Assembly: GCA_045654885.1 (NCBI GenBank) | Contig: JAZOOF010000031.1 | Location: 21,039 to 85,038 of the forward strand | Source: HGM04593 sp045654885 | GTDB taxonomy: Bacteria > Bacteroidota > Bacteroidia > Bacteroidales > Bacteroidaceae | DNA length: 64,000 nucleotides | Direction: 5' to 3' | Shown: positions 53,075 to 63,112 of the stretch, one piece after another | How the letters are laid out: the number at the start of each line of letters is the position of its first letter | How positions within the stretch are numbered: the stretch's first letter is position 1 | The notes under the pieces: generated by a model | Database searches by the model: none | What the model was told of the DNA's origin: nothing | What the model saw: only the letters and a program-made list of their open reading frames with translations | Made by a program: the position numbers and the translations under genes

Positions 53075-54754
53075 ATGAACGAAAGCCTCAAAAAAATTGC
53101 GATATTGCTGCTCACGGCAATCACCTCAGCATCTATACAACCTAGCAGCGCACAAGAGAGTGCTCTAGCGAGCCTCGACCACATGTTGGACGTAGCACAG
53201 GGCTATGTCGATGCACGCCACTCGCGAATTAAGAGTATCGAAGATATGCTCCTCGAGAGCAACCTCACACTGCAACAACGCTATAACATCTGCGAAAAGC
53301 TATATCACGAATACTTCGCATTTCAGCTCGACAAGGCGATGGCGATGCTCGACGAGCGTTATCGACTAGCCGATGAGATGAAGAACAACACGCTTAAGGC
53401 CGATACTCAGATTGACCGTGCTGTACTTTACGCCACATCAGGCATGTTCTTCGAGGCGGGCGAAGTACTTGAAAATGAGATAGACACCCTTAGCCTAAGC
53501 AAAAGCCAACTTGTCGAATACTACAATGCTCAGCAGCGATTTCACTCCGACTTCTGGCACTACACCAACGACATCGAGGCACGCAACCGCTCGGGACATA
53601 AGAAGATCTACTATCGCGAGCAGATACTCGCAAACTGCGACCCCGCGCAACTACTGCATCGCACCATAACAATACGCACACTCACAGATAGCGGTAACTG
53701 GAAGGTTGCCGACTCGCTAAACCGTTCGCTTCTAGCTACCCTCTCGCCCAACGTTCACGAGTATGCGATGGTTGCCTACGATCAGGCACGAATATGCGAG
53801 GCACTAGCCCAACGCAAAGAGATGATAGAGTGGTTTGCACGCTCTGCCGAGGCGGACATACGCACAGCAACGAAGGATCACGCATCGCTATGTAGCCTTG
53901 CTCAGGTGCTGCTCGAGCAAAACGACATTGATCGTGCCTTTCGCTATGTCACCATATCGCTCAACGACGCGCTATTCTACAATGCCAAGCTACGCCCATG
54001 GCAGATATCAGCCGTAGTACCCAAGATCGAGAAGGCGTATCAGGCAAAACAGCAGCTACAGCGTCAGGAGCTACAGCGTCAAGAGGAGTACTCACGACAC
54101 CTAGCCATAATCATCTCGATACTCGCCATCGCCCTAATGTGTATATGTTGCTACATGGCAATACTCATCATGCGCCTACACAAAAAATCTCGCAAGATCA
54201 GCGAGATGAACGAGCGCATTGCTCACAGCAACGACATACTGCAACAACTCAACGAGAAGCTAGCAACAACAAATGGCGACCTACGCGAGGCAAATGCCGT
54301 CAAGGAGGAGTATATCGCCCTATTCCTCTCGATGTGCTCCGACTATATCGAGAAGCTAGCAACACTACAGCGCAACGTGCGTCGCAAGCTATCGCAGGGC
54401 AAGACATCGGAGCTTGAGCGCGAGATCACGTCATCGAGCATCATGGACGAAGAGCTACAAAACTTCTACAACATGTTCGACAATGCCTTTCTGAACCTAT
54501 ACCCCAACTTTGTCGAGGAGTTCAACTCACTACTCAAGCCCGACACACCTATCGAGCTTAAGCGTGGCGAGAGGCTCAACACCGAGCTACGCATATTTGC
54601 ACTCATACGCCTCGGCATCACCGACTCATCGCGCATCGCATCGCTGTTGCGCTACTCGGTGAATACCATATATAACTATCGCGCGCGTACCAAGAACAAT
54701 GCTCTTGGCAACCGCGACGAGCTGGAGGAGCGAGTAAAGAGAATTGGCAAGTAG
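53075..54754 (+). CDS. DUF6377-type membrane-bound transcriptional regulator
   Basis: The 559-residue protein has a signal peptide, a periplasmic TPR-like helical region (about 30-340), one membrane helix (IIISILAIALMCICCYMAIL, near 345-365), a coiled coil, and a cytoplasmic C-terminal domain ending in a helix-turn-helix: LRIFALIRLGITDSSRIASLLRYS with VNTIYNYRARTKN. This is the layout of DUF6377 regulators that sit beside glycan-utilisation genes in Bacteroidota. It stands alone between two enzyme operons and is the likely regulator of both. Confidence 0.85.
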   Translation: MNESLKKIAILLLTAITSASIQPSSAQESALASLDHMLDVAQGYVDARHSRIKSIEDMLLESNLTLQQRYNICEKLYHEYFAFQLDKAMAMLDERYRLADEMKNNTLKADTQIDRAVLYATSGMFFEAGEVLENEIDTLSLSKSQLVEYYNAQQRFHSDFWHYTNDIEARNRSGHKKIYYREQILANCDPAQLLHRTITIRTLTDSGNWKVADSLNRSLLATLSPNVHEYAMVAYDQARICEALAQRKEMIEWFARSAEADIRTATKDHASLCSLAQVLLEQNDIDRAFRYVTISLNDALFYNAKLRPWQISAVVPKIEKAYQAKQQLQRQELQRQEEYSRHLAIIISILAIALMCICCYMAILIMRLHKKSRKISEMNERIAHSNDILQQLNEKLATTNGDLREANAVKEEYIALFLSMCSDYIEKLATLQRNVRRKLSQGKTSELEREITSSSIMDEELQNFYNMFDNAFLNLYPNFVEEFNSLLKPDTPIELKRGERLNTELRIFALIRLGITDSSRIASLLRYSVNTIYNYRARTKNNALGNRDELEERVKRIGK

Positions 54755-54806
54755 ATAGCCTCTCCAATTCAATGCCACCAAAAGTGGTTGGCACGCATCT
54801 AAAATA

Positions 54807-54851
54807 AGGAGTCCTCGGGCTGTACATTTAAGTACTACTCCGAGGACTCCT
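54807..54851. terminator. Bidirectional hairpin terminator
   Basis: Positions 54807-54818 and 54840-54851 form a perfect 12-bp stem with a 21-nt loop, between the convergent regulator and GH3 genes. It is flanked by A and T runs. Confidence 0.75.
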
Positions 54852-54913
54852 CACTTATTATAATAGAGTGACAATTAATAGCTTACATCAATGACTGCCA
54901 CTCAACTAGCCAC

Positions 54914-57124
54914 CTACTTAACAACGAAGTCGAGCGCACTGCCTGATGCAGAGTCGCCAGCAACCCATAGCTGGAACTTACCCGCCTCGACAACATACTC
55001 CATATCGCGGTTCCAGTATGCTAGGTCTGCCACAGGAAGCTCAAAGCGGCAGTGCTTGCTCTCGCCAGCCTTAAGCGTCACACGCTCGAAACGCTTTAGC
55101 TCCTTAACAGGACGAACCACAGAACCTACAAGGTCGCGAACATAGAGCTGTGCAACCTCAGTAGCATCATACTCACCACTATTCTTAAGGTCATACTCAA
55201 CAACAATTGTCTCACCCTCAGCGTACTCCACCTTATCGATGGTTACGTTAGAATATTCAAATGTGGTGTACGACAAGCCATAGCCGAATGGGAACAATGG
55301 GCCATAGCCAGTATCGAGATAGTACGATGTGCAACCAAGCGATGTCTGACCAGCACGCACTGGGATATCGTTAAGAAGAGTCTCAGTACCATTATTTGGG
55401 CGACCTGTCATAGGATGGTTATAGTAGAAAGGTGCCTGACCAGCATCACGTAGGAATGTCATAGGAAGCTTGCCTGAAGGCACTGCGCGACCAGAGATAA
55501 GGTCGGCAAGAGCCTCACCACCCATAGTTCCAGGATGGAACGAGTAGAGCATCGCATCGCAGTTCTCCAAGTCGCGCTCGATGGTCATAGGGCGACCTGC
55601 CATAACAACCACCACTACAGGCTTGCCAGTGCTACGCATCTTAGCAATAAGCTCGCTCTGAGCACCCTGCAAGTTGAGCTGTGAAAGCGAGTGAGCCTCG
55701 CCAGAGAGGATTGCCTCCTCACCAACGAATACCACCACAGCCTCAGCACGCTTAGCAGCCTCGAAAGCAGCACCAAACTTAGACATATCGCAATCACGGC
55801 TATAGTCAAGTGCAGGCTCATAGATCACATCATACTGCTTGCGAAGAGCAGTAAGAGGCGTTACAGTATGCTCAGCCTCACCATCAAATGCCCAAGTGCC
55901 AAGCTGCTCATAAGGAGCATCTGCCAAAGGACCTGTAACAAGGATTGTCTTAACATCCTTAAGTGGAAGAACATTGTTGTTGTTTTGGATAAGGATAGCC
56001 GACTCAACGGCAGCCTGCTTAGCTGCTGCAAGATGCTCAGGAGCATAAGCCACCTGACGAGCTAGCGACTCATCGACATAAGGATTCTCGAACAAGCCGA
56101 GACGGAACTTAAGGCGTAGAATGTTGCGCACAGCGTTGTCGATAGTAGCCTCAGAGAGCTTGCCCTCCTCGACCAAAGCCTTGACATACTGAACATAACC
56201 AAACGACATCATATCCATATCAACACCCGCATTAATAGAGATGCGTGTTGCATCCTTAAGATCCTCAGCAAAGCCATGTGCCACCATCTCACCCGATGAG
56301 TTCCAGTCAGTTACGACCATTCCGTCGAAGCCCCACTCCTCGCGCAAGATGTCGCGAAGCAACCAGTCGTTACCCGTAGAAGGTAGACCATCAACATCAT
56401 TAAACGATGTCATGAGTGTCAATGCACCAGCCTCCACACACGCCTTAAATGCAGGGAAGTAGACATTGCGCAAAGCACGCTCCGAGATCATCGTGGTGTT
56501 GTAGTCGCGACCACCCTCAGCAGCACCATAGCCCACAAAGTGCTTGATGCAGGCAGCCATACATGTAGGATCCGAAAGATCCTCGCCCTGATAGCCCTTG
56601 ACCATTGCTACACCCATCTGCGAATCGAGATAGGTATCCTCGCCAGAGCCCTCAGCAACACGGCCCCAACGTGGATCACGCGCTATGTCGAGCATAGGCG
56701 AGAATGTCCAACGTACGCCAGAGGCTGTAGCCTCGATAGCAGCAATACGCGCACCCTGCTCCACGATATCGGTGTTGAACGTAGATGCCAAGCCGATAGG
56801 AATAGGGAAGATGGTGCGGAAGCCATGAATAACATCGCGGCTCACAAGGATAGGAATACCAAGACGGCTCTCCTCGACAGCCACCCTCTGCACAGCATTA
56901 ATCTCAACAGGGTCAACTACATTGAGAATAGATCCCACATTGCCCTTAGCAATCTCATCCTTGAACTGAAGACCTCCCGATACCTGGTTCATCTGACCGA
57001 TCTTCTCCTCAAGGGTCATCTGCTGCAACAACTCTTCGACTCTTAGGTCGATGTCGTTGTCGACAGGCGCAGCACAGCTAACAGCAAAGAGCGCGCCTAA
57101 AACTAGTAAGTGTTTAATTCTCAT
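54914..57124 (-). CDS. Glycoside hydrolase family 3 beta-glucosidase
   Basis: The 736-residue enzyme has a signal peptide with a possible lipobox (VSC near residue 18), the GH3 N-terminal barrel with nucleophile Asp in VVTDWNSSG (near residue 272), the GH3_C domain (VGEEAILSGEAHS), and the fibronectin III-like C-terminal domain (YAEGETIVVEYDLKNSGEYDATEV). It releases glucose from beta-linked oligosaccharides, here probably products of the GH16 and GH30 enzymes. It follows the GH16 gene by 23 bp. Confidence 0.92.
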   Translation of the reverse strand: MRIKHLLVLGALFAVSCAAPVDNDIDLRVEELLQQMTLEEKIGQMNQVSGGLQFKDEIAKGNVGSILNVVDPVEINAVQRVAVEESRLGIPILVSRDVIHGFRTIFPIPIGLASTFNTDIVEQGARIAAIEATASGVRWTFSPMLDIARDPRWGRVAEGSGEDTYLDSQMGVAMVKGYQGEDLSDPTCMAACIKHFVGYGAAEGGRDYNTTMISERALRNVYFPAFKACVEAGALTLMTSFNDVDGLPSTGNDWLLRDILREEWGFDGMVVTDWNSSGEMVAHGFAEDLKDATRISINAGVDMDMMSFGYVQYVKALVEEGKLSEATIDNAVRNILRLKFRLGLFENPYVDESLARQVAYAPEHLAAAKQAAVESAILIQNNNNVLPLKDVKTILVTGPLADAPYEQLGTWAFDGEAEHTVTPLTALRKQYDVIYEPALDYSRDCDMSKFGAAFEAAKRAEAVVVFVGEEAILSGEAHSLSQLNLQGAQSELIAKMRSTGKPVVVVVMAGRPMTIERDLENCDAMLYSFHPGTMGGEALADLISGRAVPSGKLPMTFLRDAGQAPFYYNHPMTGRPNNGTETLLNDIPVRAGQTSLGCTSYYLDTGYGPLFPFGYGLSYTTFEYSNVTIDKVEYAEGETIVVEYDLKNSGEYDATEVAQLYVRDLVGSVVRPVKELKRFERVTLKAGESKHCRFELPVADLAYWNRDMEYVVEAGKFQLWVAGDSASGSALDFVVK

Positions 57125-57147
57125 AAGCTTAATATTTGTGTTTTACA

Positions 57148-58656
57148 CTATTCTATCCTCTTAAATACACGCACATAGTCGATCTCGTAGGTAGCTGGCA
57201 GACACGACTCATCAACACCCATAGCACCACCCCAGTTGCCGCCCCAAGCGAGGTTGAGCTTAAGGTAGAATGGCGCGTTGAAGGGCCATGTGTTCTTATC
57301 ACCCTTACCATCGTTGTTGAAGGTAAAGTGCAGCTTACCGTCGAAGTAGAACTTCATCGACTCTGGAGTCCACTCAACAGCGTATGTATGGAACTCTGAG
57401 GTTGCTGTGGGCAGATGTATCTCATTTGTCTTCTGCGTGCCTATCGAGTGGTAATATGCCTTGCAGTGTATCGACGACGAGACATAATTTTCGTGGTATC
57501 CCACATGCTCCATGATGTCGATCTCACCATCATCGGGCCATGCGCGGAAGTTCTTAGGCATCATCCAGAAGGCTGGCCATGTGCCTCGTCCCTTGCAGAG
57601 CTTCAAACGACCCTCGAAATATCCATACGTCCAGCTCTCGATGGTGTTCATGCGCACCGAGCGCACCTTGCCATCAATCTTTTGCGCTGTGATCTTCAGC
57701 GTACCATCCGACACCTCGGCAATGCGCGTAGAGTTATACTTGCCTCCCGAGACATAGTCCTGCAGCTCGTTATTACCCCAGCCACCATCACCAGTCTCAT
57801 ACCACCACTTATCAGTAGATGGCGATGATACACCTGCCGTGTCAAACTCATCGTGCCATACCAACTCATAGCCCTCGGGTGCTGCTATTGCAGGCTCCAC
57901 ATACTCAGCCGTATCGGGCTTAGCAAACCCTTCGGGTGCACTGAAATTAAACCAAACAAATATCTTCTCGAGATTAGGGTTGTCGGTGCAATTAAAGGTC
58001 ACAAGACTCTGAAGACGCTGAATATCAAGCTCCTTAATATTATTAGACGAGCAATCGAGATACTCTAACTTAGTGAGCGAGCGAACATCAAGCTCCGTAA
58101 GGTTATTCTTTGAGCAGTCAAGATATACAATGTCGCTAAAATATGTAGCAAGCTCAGAGAGCGACTCAATGTTGCGTCCCGAACACCTTATCTCACGAAC
58201 CTCTGCCGCCTCTTTTGTCGAGAGAATGCCGTCACCGTCGCTATCGTGATCGTCGAGAAGTGCCGCTAGGAAGTTCTGATCGGCGATCGCGGCGGGCTGA
58301 ACATTATAGTTCTGCTTCACGGTAAGCTTCACGCTCTTGTATAGCGTCCTAAACTCAACTATACCCTCCCTAAGCTCCTGTAACTTATTCTCCTCGAGGG
58401 TTAAAACAACGGTTGACGCCCCCTTGGCACCGCCCGAAGGTCGCACCTTTACCCATTCAACCTTGGGATAGACACCCCACTCAGCATCGGCAGTAACGAT
58501 AACCTCAGCCTGTTGAGCTGCTGATGAGAGAGTAAGAACATCTACATTGAGTGATATATCCCCTTTTGAAGGTGTACTAACATCCTTATCACTACCACAC
58601 GCAACGGCTAGTAGAGATAGGAGTATAAACGCGAAAAAGTAGATCGAGTGACGCAT
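57148..58656 (-). CDS. GH16 beta-glucanase lipoprotein with BACON and LRR modules
   Basis: The 502-residue protein has a lipobox (AVAC near residue 20), a BACON-type Ig domain (about 30-115), a calcium-binding-like DHDSDGDGILSTKE loop, three or four LRRs (about 150-215) and a GH16 jelly-roll domain. The catalytic motif GEIDIMEHVG (two Glu with a central Asp) lies near residue 378. GH16 enzymes with this motif are endo-beta-1,3- or mixed-linked glucanases. The start at 58656 gives a proper signal peptide. It is the first gene of an operon with GH3. Confidence 0.9.
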   Translation of the reverse strand: MRHSIYFFAFILLSLLAVACGSDKDVSTPSKGDISLNVDVLTLSSAAQQAEVIVTADAEWGVYPKVEWVKVRPSGGAKGASTVVLTLEENKLQELREGIVEFRTLYKSVKLTVKQNYNVQPAAIADQNFLAALLDDHDSDGDGILSTKEAAEVREIRCSGRNIESLSELATYFSDIVYLDCSKNNLTELDVRSLTKLEYLDCSSNNIKELDIQRLQSLVTFNCTDNPNLEKIFVWFNFSAPEGFAKPDTAEYVEPAIAAPEGYELVWHDEFDTAGVSSPSTDKWWYETGDGGWGNNELQDYVSGGKYNSTRIAEVSDGTLKITAQKIDGKVRSVRMNTIESWTYGYFEGRLKLCKGRGTWPAFWMMPKNFRAWPDDGEIDIMEHVGYHENYVSSSIHCKAYYHSIGTQKTNEIHLPTATSEFHTYAVEWTPESMKFYFDGKLHFTFNNDGKGDKNTWPFNAPFYLKLNLAWGGNWGGAMGVDESCLPATYEIDYVRVFKRIE

Positions 58657-59106
58657 ATAATCTGGGTTTAAAAGTTTTAAATCCAAAAATGGCAAAAGTA
58701 GAGACCGATAATATGTGGTCTGTAACACATAAAGTGTTATACAAATTTAGCAAATATTTCAAACAATTCATAACCATTACCTCCGAAAAGAGAAAAAAAG
58801 TGGTGCAAAACAACGCTCAAACGCGCTCTGCACCACTATTTCTAATAAAAAATATAGAATGAAGAGAGGCAAAATAATGGATGCAGAGAGGAGTGGGCGA
58901 TGATCAAGAATGGAAAATTATCGAATTTTCTCGACATCGCAAAGAGTCAAAGCGACAGAGGGACAAAGCGGCGATGCGAAGAAAAAAGAGTAGAGATAAC
59001 AGATGATTTTCCATTTCGCATTTCTGCTTTCTCAATTTTCATCTCTCTTTTCTCACTGAGGACAAGATAGTTTATCTAAATTTTAACGAGCAATGTTCCT
59101 CGGAGT

Positions 59107-59138
59107 TTTGCTCAATTCTAAAAAATAATCTATATTTG
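59107..59138 (+). promoter_or_regulatory. Promoter of the large LRR lipoprotein gene
   Basis: TTTG at 59107-59110 and TATATTTG at 59131-59138 are 20 bp apart, an exact consensus match. The transcript would start near 59145, about 325 nt before the ATG. Confidence 0.75.
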
Positions 59139-59144
59139 TAGAGC

Positions 59145-59469
59145 CGAAGGGTCTGTGCTCTTTGACGACATATTAGAGAAAGTGTTTTCGCGCTATCCTA
59201 CTATGAAAATGTGGAAGTTTTCTAAACTAAGGGATAAACCGAGCAACACTCATTTCTTGTATAGCTATGTGGCTATGCACGATCTGTGCATGTACCCATA
59301 CTATCCAAGTGTGGGGCATTGTATCGTTTATTTTAGTTTAGGTCTTTCCACAACCTTCATAGTAATAAACCGAGGTCAACTCCACACTTTCTGTTTATAT
59401 ATATTTGATTTCACACAAGGGGTTGGTGTGAATAAATTTATGTACCTACAATAACTTAATACTACGATT
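59145..59469 (+). promoter_or_regulatory. Long structured 5' leader
   Basis: The predicted leader contains an ATGCAC-GATCT-GTGCAT hairpin (59275-59291), two direct copies of ATAAACCGAG (59234-59243 and 59365-59374), and a spaced inverted repeat in which AAGTGTGG-N11-GTTTATT (59307-59332) mirrors AATAAAC-N11-CCACACTT (59364-59389). The equal 11-nt spacings suggest a designed structure: RNA switch, protein site or recombination site. I cannot match it to a named family. Confidence 0.5.
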
Positions 59470-62400
59470 ATGAAACGATTATTCACACTCGTTGCCTTTG
59501 TTATGGCAATGTTAGTGTCGTCGTGTCAGTACGATGACACAATGGTTTGGGACAAGCTCGACGACCACGAGAGCCGTATCGCCGAACTAGAGCGCATCTG
59601 CAAGCAGCTCAACACAAACATCAGTGCTATGCAGACCCTCGTCGAGGCGTTAGACCTACGCGACTACATCACTAGCGTAAACCCAATCATCGAGGATGGC
59701 GAGGAGGTGGGCTACACCATCAACTTTGCCAAGAGTGAGTCAATCACCATCTACCACGGCAAGGATGGTGCTAATGGCAAGGACGGCATTGACGGTGCTG
59801 ATGGTGCTGATGGTGCTGATGGTGTAGATGGCGAGAACGGCAAGGACGGTGCTGATGGCGTAACGCCTATTATCGGTGTACGTCAGGATAGCGACGACAT
59901 CTACTACTGGACACTCAACGGCGAATGGCTACTCGATGAGGCGGGTAACAAGATCAAGGCTTCGGGCATCGACGGTAAGGACGGTGCCGATGGCGTTGAT
60001 GGTGCTGATGGCAAGGACGGTGCTGATGGCGAAGATGGCAAGGACGGTATTGATGGCGAGAACGGCAAGGATGGTGCTGACGGCAAGGACGGCATCACCC
60101 CAGAGCTTAAGATCGAGGAGGACCACTGGTGGGTATCTACCGATGGTGGACTAACATGGACCAAGCTAGGCAAGGCTAAGGGCGAGGATGGTGTGAACTA
60201 CTGCGAGGTATTCAAGGGCGTTACGGAGGATGACAACTACGTCTACTTCACACTTGCCGACGACAGCACCATCGCAGTGCTTAAAGATAAGGAGTTTAAC
60301 CTAGAGCTCAATGCCGAGAAGTTCAACTACTCGCTTGGCTACACCTACTCGTTCGAGTACACTATCACTGGCGCAACTACCGCCACATCGCTCGAGGTTA
60401 TCGGCTCGAACAACCTTCAGCCTACGGTTGACAGCTACACCCTCAAGGATGGCGTTGCTACAGGTAAGATCATCGTTGAGATGCCCAAGGCTATCGTTCC
60501 ACACGCCACAGTAGCAGTACTTGCAAGCGATGGTCGTAGCAAGGTGGTTATGAAGGCGGTGCACTTCTACTACGAGGGCTACGAGGATATAGACGAGGGT
60601 GTACTCATCATCACCTCGGGACAGGCCCTTCAGTTCCCTAAGGAGGGTGGCGCACTAGAGGTTGGCGTTCAGACCAACATCAGCTACCGCGTTGAGATTC
60701 CTGAGGAGTACACATGGCTCACCGTTGCCGACACACGTGCATCACTACGCGAGGAGACTCTAACGTTTGTCGCTGAGCCCAACGAGGAGTACCCACGCTA
60801 CGCCTTTGCATATATCATCGACCTAGCGGACAATAGCGTGGCGCAGACACTCTATCTCAGCCAGGTTGCCGACAATGCTCTTTTGGGCGAGGAGGTTATG
60901 TTTGTCGATGATACCTTGAAGAGCTACATGATCAAGAGCTTCGACCTTAACAAGGATGGCGTGCTATCGAAGTCGGAGGCTTTGGAGGTTAAGAGCGTGA
61001 CTATAAGCAAGAGTGTAGCAGACCTCACAGGTCTTGAGTGGTGTACAAACCTCACCTCGCTCACATGCGCATCGAACACCGCGCTCACTGAGCTTAACAC
61101 CGCCCCATTTGCATTGCTCGAGACTCTCGACATCAGCTCTTCTAAGATCTCCGCTATCGACCTTAGTCAGAACCCACGCCTAAAGTCGCTCAACGTAAGC
61201 TCAACGCCTATTACCGAGCTTAAGCTAGAGAACAACAGCGAGCTAGTAACCCTTAAGTGCAATAGCCTTTCGGCACTCCAAAACACCACACTCGTACTAG
61301 AGAACCACCCATATCTCGAGACTCTTGTCTGCGACAATAGCAAGCTTACGAAGCTTATCGTCTCGGGCTGCCCAGAGCTTCTTAAGCTATATTGCTACAC
61401 TAACAATCTTACCGAGCTCGACATCACAAATAGCCCTAAGCTTACACTGATACACTGCTATGGCAACAACATCAGCAAGTTAGACTTCTCAAAGGCTATC
61501 AAGCTGCGCGAGTTGGAGTGCGACAAGAGCATCGTAAGGCTCAACCTATCGGCATGCATGGAGCTTAACACCCTAGAGTTCCATACCGACTATACCGATG
61601 AGCTTCGCGAGATCAATCTTGGTTCAGTTCCAGGCATCACCTCGCTCGATCTCGACATATACTCACTCAGTTCCGACATCGAGCCATACACCTTTAAGAT
61701 AACTGGCGAGTGCATCACATCTATAAATGTAGAGAGTAAGTATCGCAGTGGTAACTCTGTCACTGGATACTCACACCATGTTAAGTATAACGTTTTCGAG
61801 AGCCTTGCTCTTGAGACTCCAAACCTCACTACGCTCAGCATCGCAGGATGTGCCAGCAACAAGCTTAAGCTCAAGGATTTACCTAAGCTTAACACCTTTA
61901 CGTTTGACAGTTCAAAGGTTATAGAGCTTGATCTGAGCGAGATGACTCAGCTTAACACACTCAATATCAACAGGGCAACCATCATGTCTGCGTTGAACAT
62001 TAGCAATTGTGTCAATCTTGGCAACCTCACTCTGCACGCAGAGGCGTTGAGCAACCTTAACCTTACGCATAACACAAAGCTTGTAAAGCTGGTTATTGAT
62101 TATGCCCCTGCACTTACGGCATTGGATCTGTCGAATAACACTAATCTTTACAATCTAACGATTAATAGCGCATCGAGTCTTAAGAGGCTAGACCTATCTA
62201 ACAACCTTAAGATAAGCACATTGAAACTTAAGAATGTGCCAAGTCTCTCGTATCTGAATGTTGGCGAGAATACAAACCTAATCGATCTTAACCCATTTGA
62301 TTCAAGCAGCGCTACACTAAAGAGTAATCTAACTATTGTTGCACCTATTGCTAAATCACTATCTATCTACGACATTCGCACCTTTATAGATGTCAATATT

Positions 62401-63087
62401 GACGGCTGCCCTAACCTTGAATCATTCATTGGAAGAACAGATATGAACAACAACACTCAAGGCATCCGAAATATTAATTTTAGCAACCAAACCAAGCTCA
62501 AGACTATTCAGGTATCATGCGGCAAAGATGTCGACATCAACATATCAAACAAACCAGATCTCACTAGCATTAGCCTTTGGGGATATGCTGGGGCAGTGAC
62601 GATTAGCTATTGTCCACTACTCGAGAGCTTCGGTATGAATGGTTCTGTGCGCGGATTTAACATAAGCAACAGCCCACGCCTCAAGACTTTTGATTGTGGT
62701 ATATATAACACTAAGTCACTGAACCTAAGCAACCAACCACTCCTTGAGAAGATTGTTTGCAGTGGCAAAGGTACAATGGAGGAGTTAAATGTAAGTGGAT
62801 GTCCTAAACTCGCCGAGCTGAATTGCTCAAGCAACAATTTGTTAAAATCTATAAATATGGAGGGCTGCTCTGCTATTACCAAACTGCATTGCTACAACTG
62901 TGCACTTACACGCCTTGATGTATCACACCTACCACTGCTCACAACCCTCGACTGCTCACCAATGGATGGCGATGGATTGGAGAAGTTGTATGTTAGTGCC
63001 GATCAGGTTATCGATAAAGTAACCGTAAACCGCAGCAATAACAACGTTCCTGAAACAACAGAGATTGTGGTTGTCGATGCCCAGTAG
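59470..63087 (+). CDS. Large lipoprotein with collagen-like, BACON and LRR domains
   Basis: The 1205-residue protein has a lipobox (VSSC near residue 19), a coiled-coil segment (DDHESRIAELERICKQL), then two collagen-like tracts of Gly-Lys-Asp/Gly-Ala-Asp triplets (about 97-135 and 170-220) around a WTLNGEWLLDE strand. An Ig/BACON-like region (about 380-470) and an EF-hand-like DLNKDGVLSKSEA loop (near 500) precede about 25 irregular LRRs running to the C-terminus. The layout is that of DUF4988-type Bacteroidota surface proteins. The BACON, calcium-loop and LRR order matches the GH16 neighbour. Likely an outer-surface binding protein. Confidence 0.88.
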   Translation: MKRLFTLVAFVMAMLVSSCQYDDTMVWDKLDDHESRIAELERICKQLNTNISAMQTLVEALDLRDYITSVNPIIEDGEEVGYTINFAKSESITIYHGKDGANGKDGIDGADGADGADGVDGENGKDGADGVTPIIGVRQDSDDIYYWTLNGEWLLDEAGNKIKASGIDGKDGADGVDGADGKDGADGEDGKDGIDGENGKDGADGKDGITPELKIEEDHWWVSTDGGLTWTKLGKAKGEDGVNYCEVFKGVTEDDNYVYFTLADDSTIAVLKDKEFNLELNAEKFNYSLGYTYSFEYTITGATTATSLEVIGSNNLQPTVDSYTLKDGVATGKIIVEMPKAIVPHATVAVLASDGRSKVVMKAVHFYYEGYEDIDEGVLIITSGQALQFPKEGGALEVGVQTNISYRVEIPEEYTWLTVADTRASLREETLTFVAEPNEEYPRYAFAYIIDLADNSVAQTLYLSQVADNALLGEEVMFVDDTLKSYMIKSFDLNKDGVLSKSEALEVKSVTISKSVADLTGLEWCTNLTSLTCASNTALTELNTAPFALLETLDISSSKISAIDLSQNPRLKSLNVSSTPITELKLENNSELVTLKCNSLSALQNTTLVLENHPYLETLVCDNSKLTKLIVSGCPELLKLYCYTNNLTELDITNSPKLTLIHCYGNNISKLDFSKAIKLRELECDKSIVRLNLSACMELNTLEFHTDYTDELREINLGSVPGITSLDLDIYSLSSDIEPYTFKITGECITSINVESKYRSGNSVTGYSHHVKYNVFESLALETPNLTTLSIAGCASNKLKLKDLPKLNTFTFDSSKVIELDLSEMTQLNTLNINRATIMSALNISNCVNLGNLTLHAEALSNLNLTHNTKLVKLVIDYAPALTALDLSNNTNLYNLTINSASSLKRLDLSNNLKISTLKLKNVPSLSYLNVGENTNLIDLNPFDSSSATLKSNLTIVAPIAKSLSIYDIRTFIDVNIDGCPNLESFIGRTDMNNNTQGIRNINFSNQTKLKTIQVSCGKDVDINISNKPDLTSISLWGYAGAVTISYCPLLESFGMNGSVRGFNISNSPRLKTFDCGIYNTKSLNLSNQPLLEKIVCSGKGTMEELNVSGCPKLAELNCSSNNLLKSINMEGCSAITKLHCYNCALTRLDVSHLPLLTTLDCSPMDGDGLEKLYVSADQVIDKVTVNRSNNNVPETTEIVVVDAQ

Positions 63088-63112
63088 CCACACAGCTACA
63101 TATTACGAAGAG

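Larger units (their letters stand above)
58657..59469. other. Intergenic stretch between the GH16 and LRR genes
   Basis: This 813-bp stretch holds a TAACAC-ATAAA-GTGTTA palindrome (58723-58739) upstream of the GH16 gene, an inverted pair AATGGAAAAT/ATTTTCCATT (58909-58918 and 59006-59015), and the promoter and leader of the large LRR gene from 59107. No gene is convincing. Confidence 0.6.

Noticed and set aside
59307..59389. Invertible promoter of the capsule-locus type
   Set aside because: The inverted repeat arms are imperfect, the loop is only about 31 nt and lies downstream of the promoter; no recombinase is nearby. Kept only as a leader structure.
59155..59454. 99-codon frame upstream of the large LRR gene
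   Set aside because: Lies in a leader rich in inverted repeats, with no signal peptide or domain; better explained as untranslated RNA.
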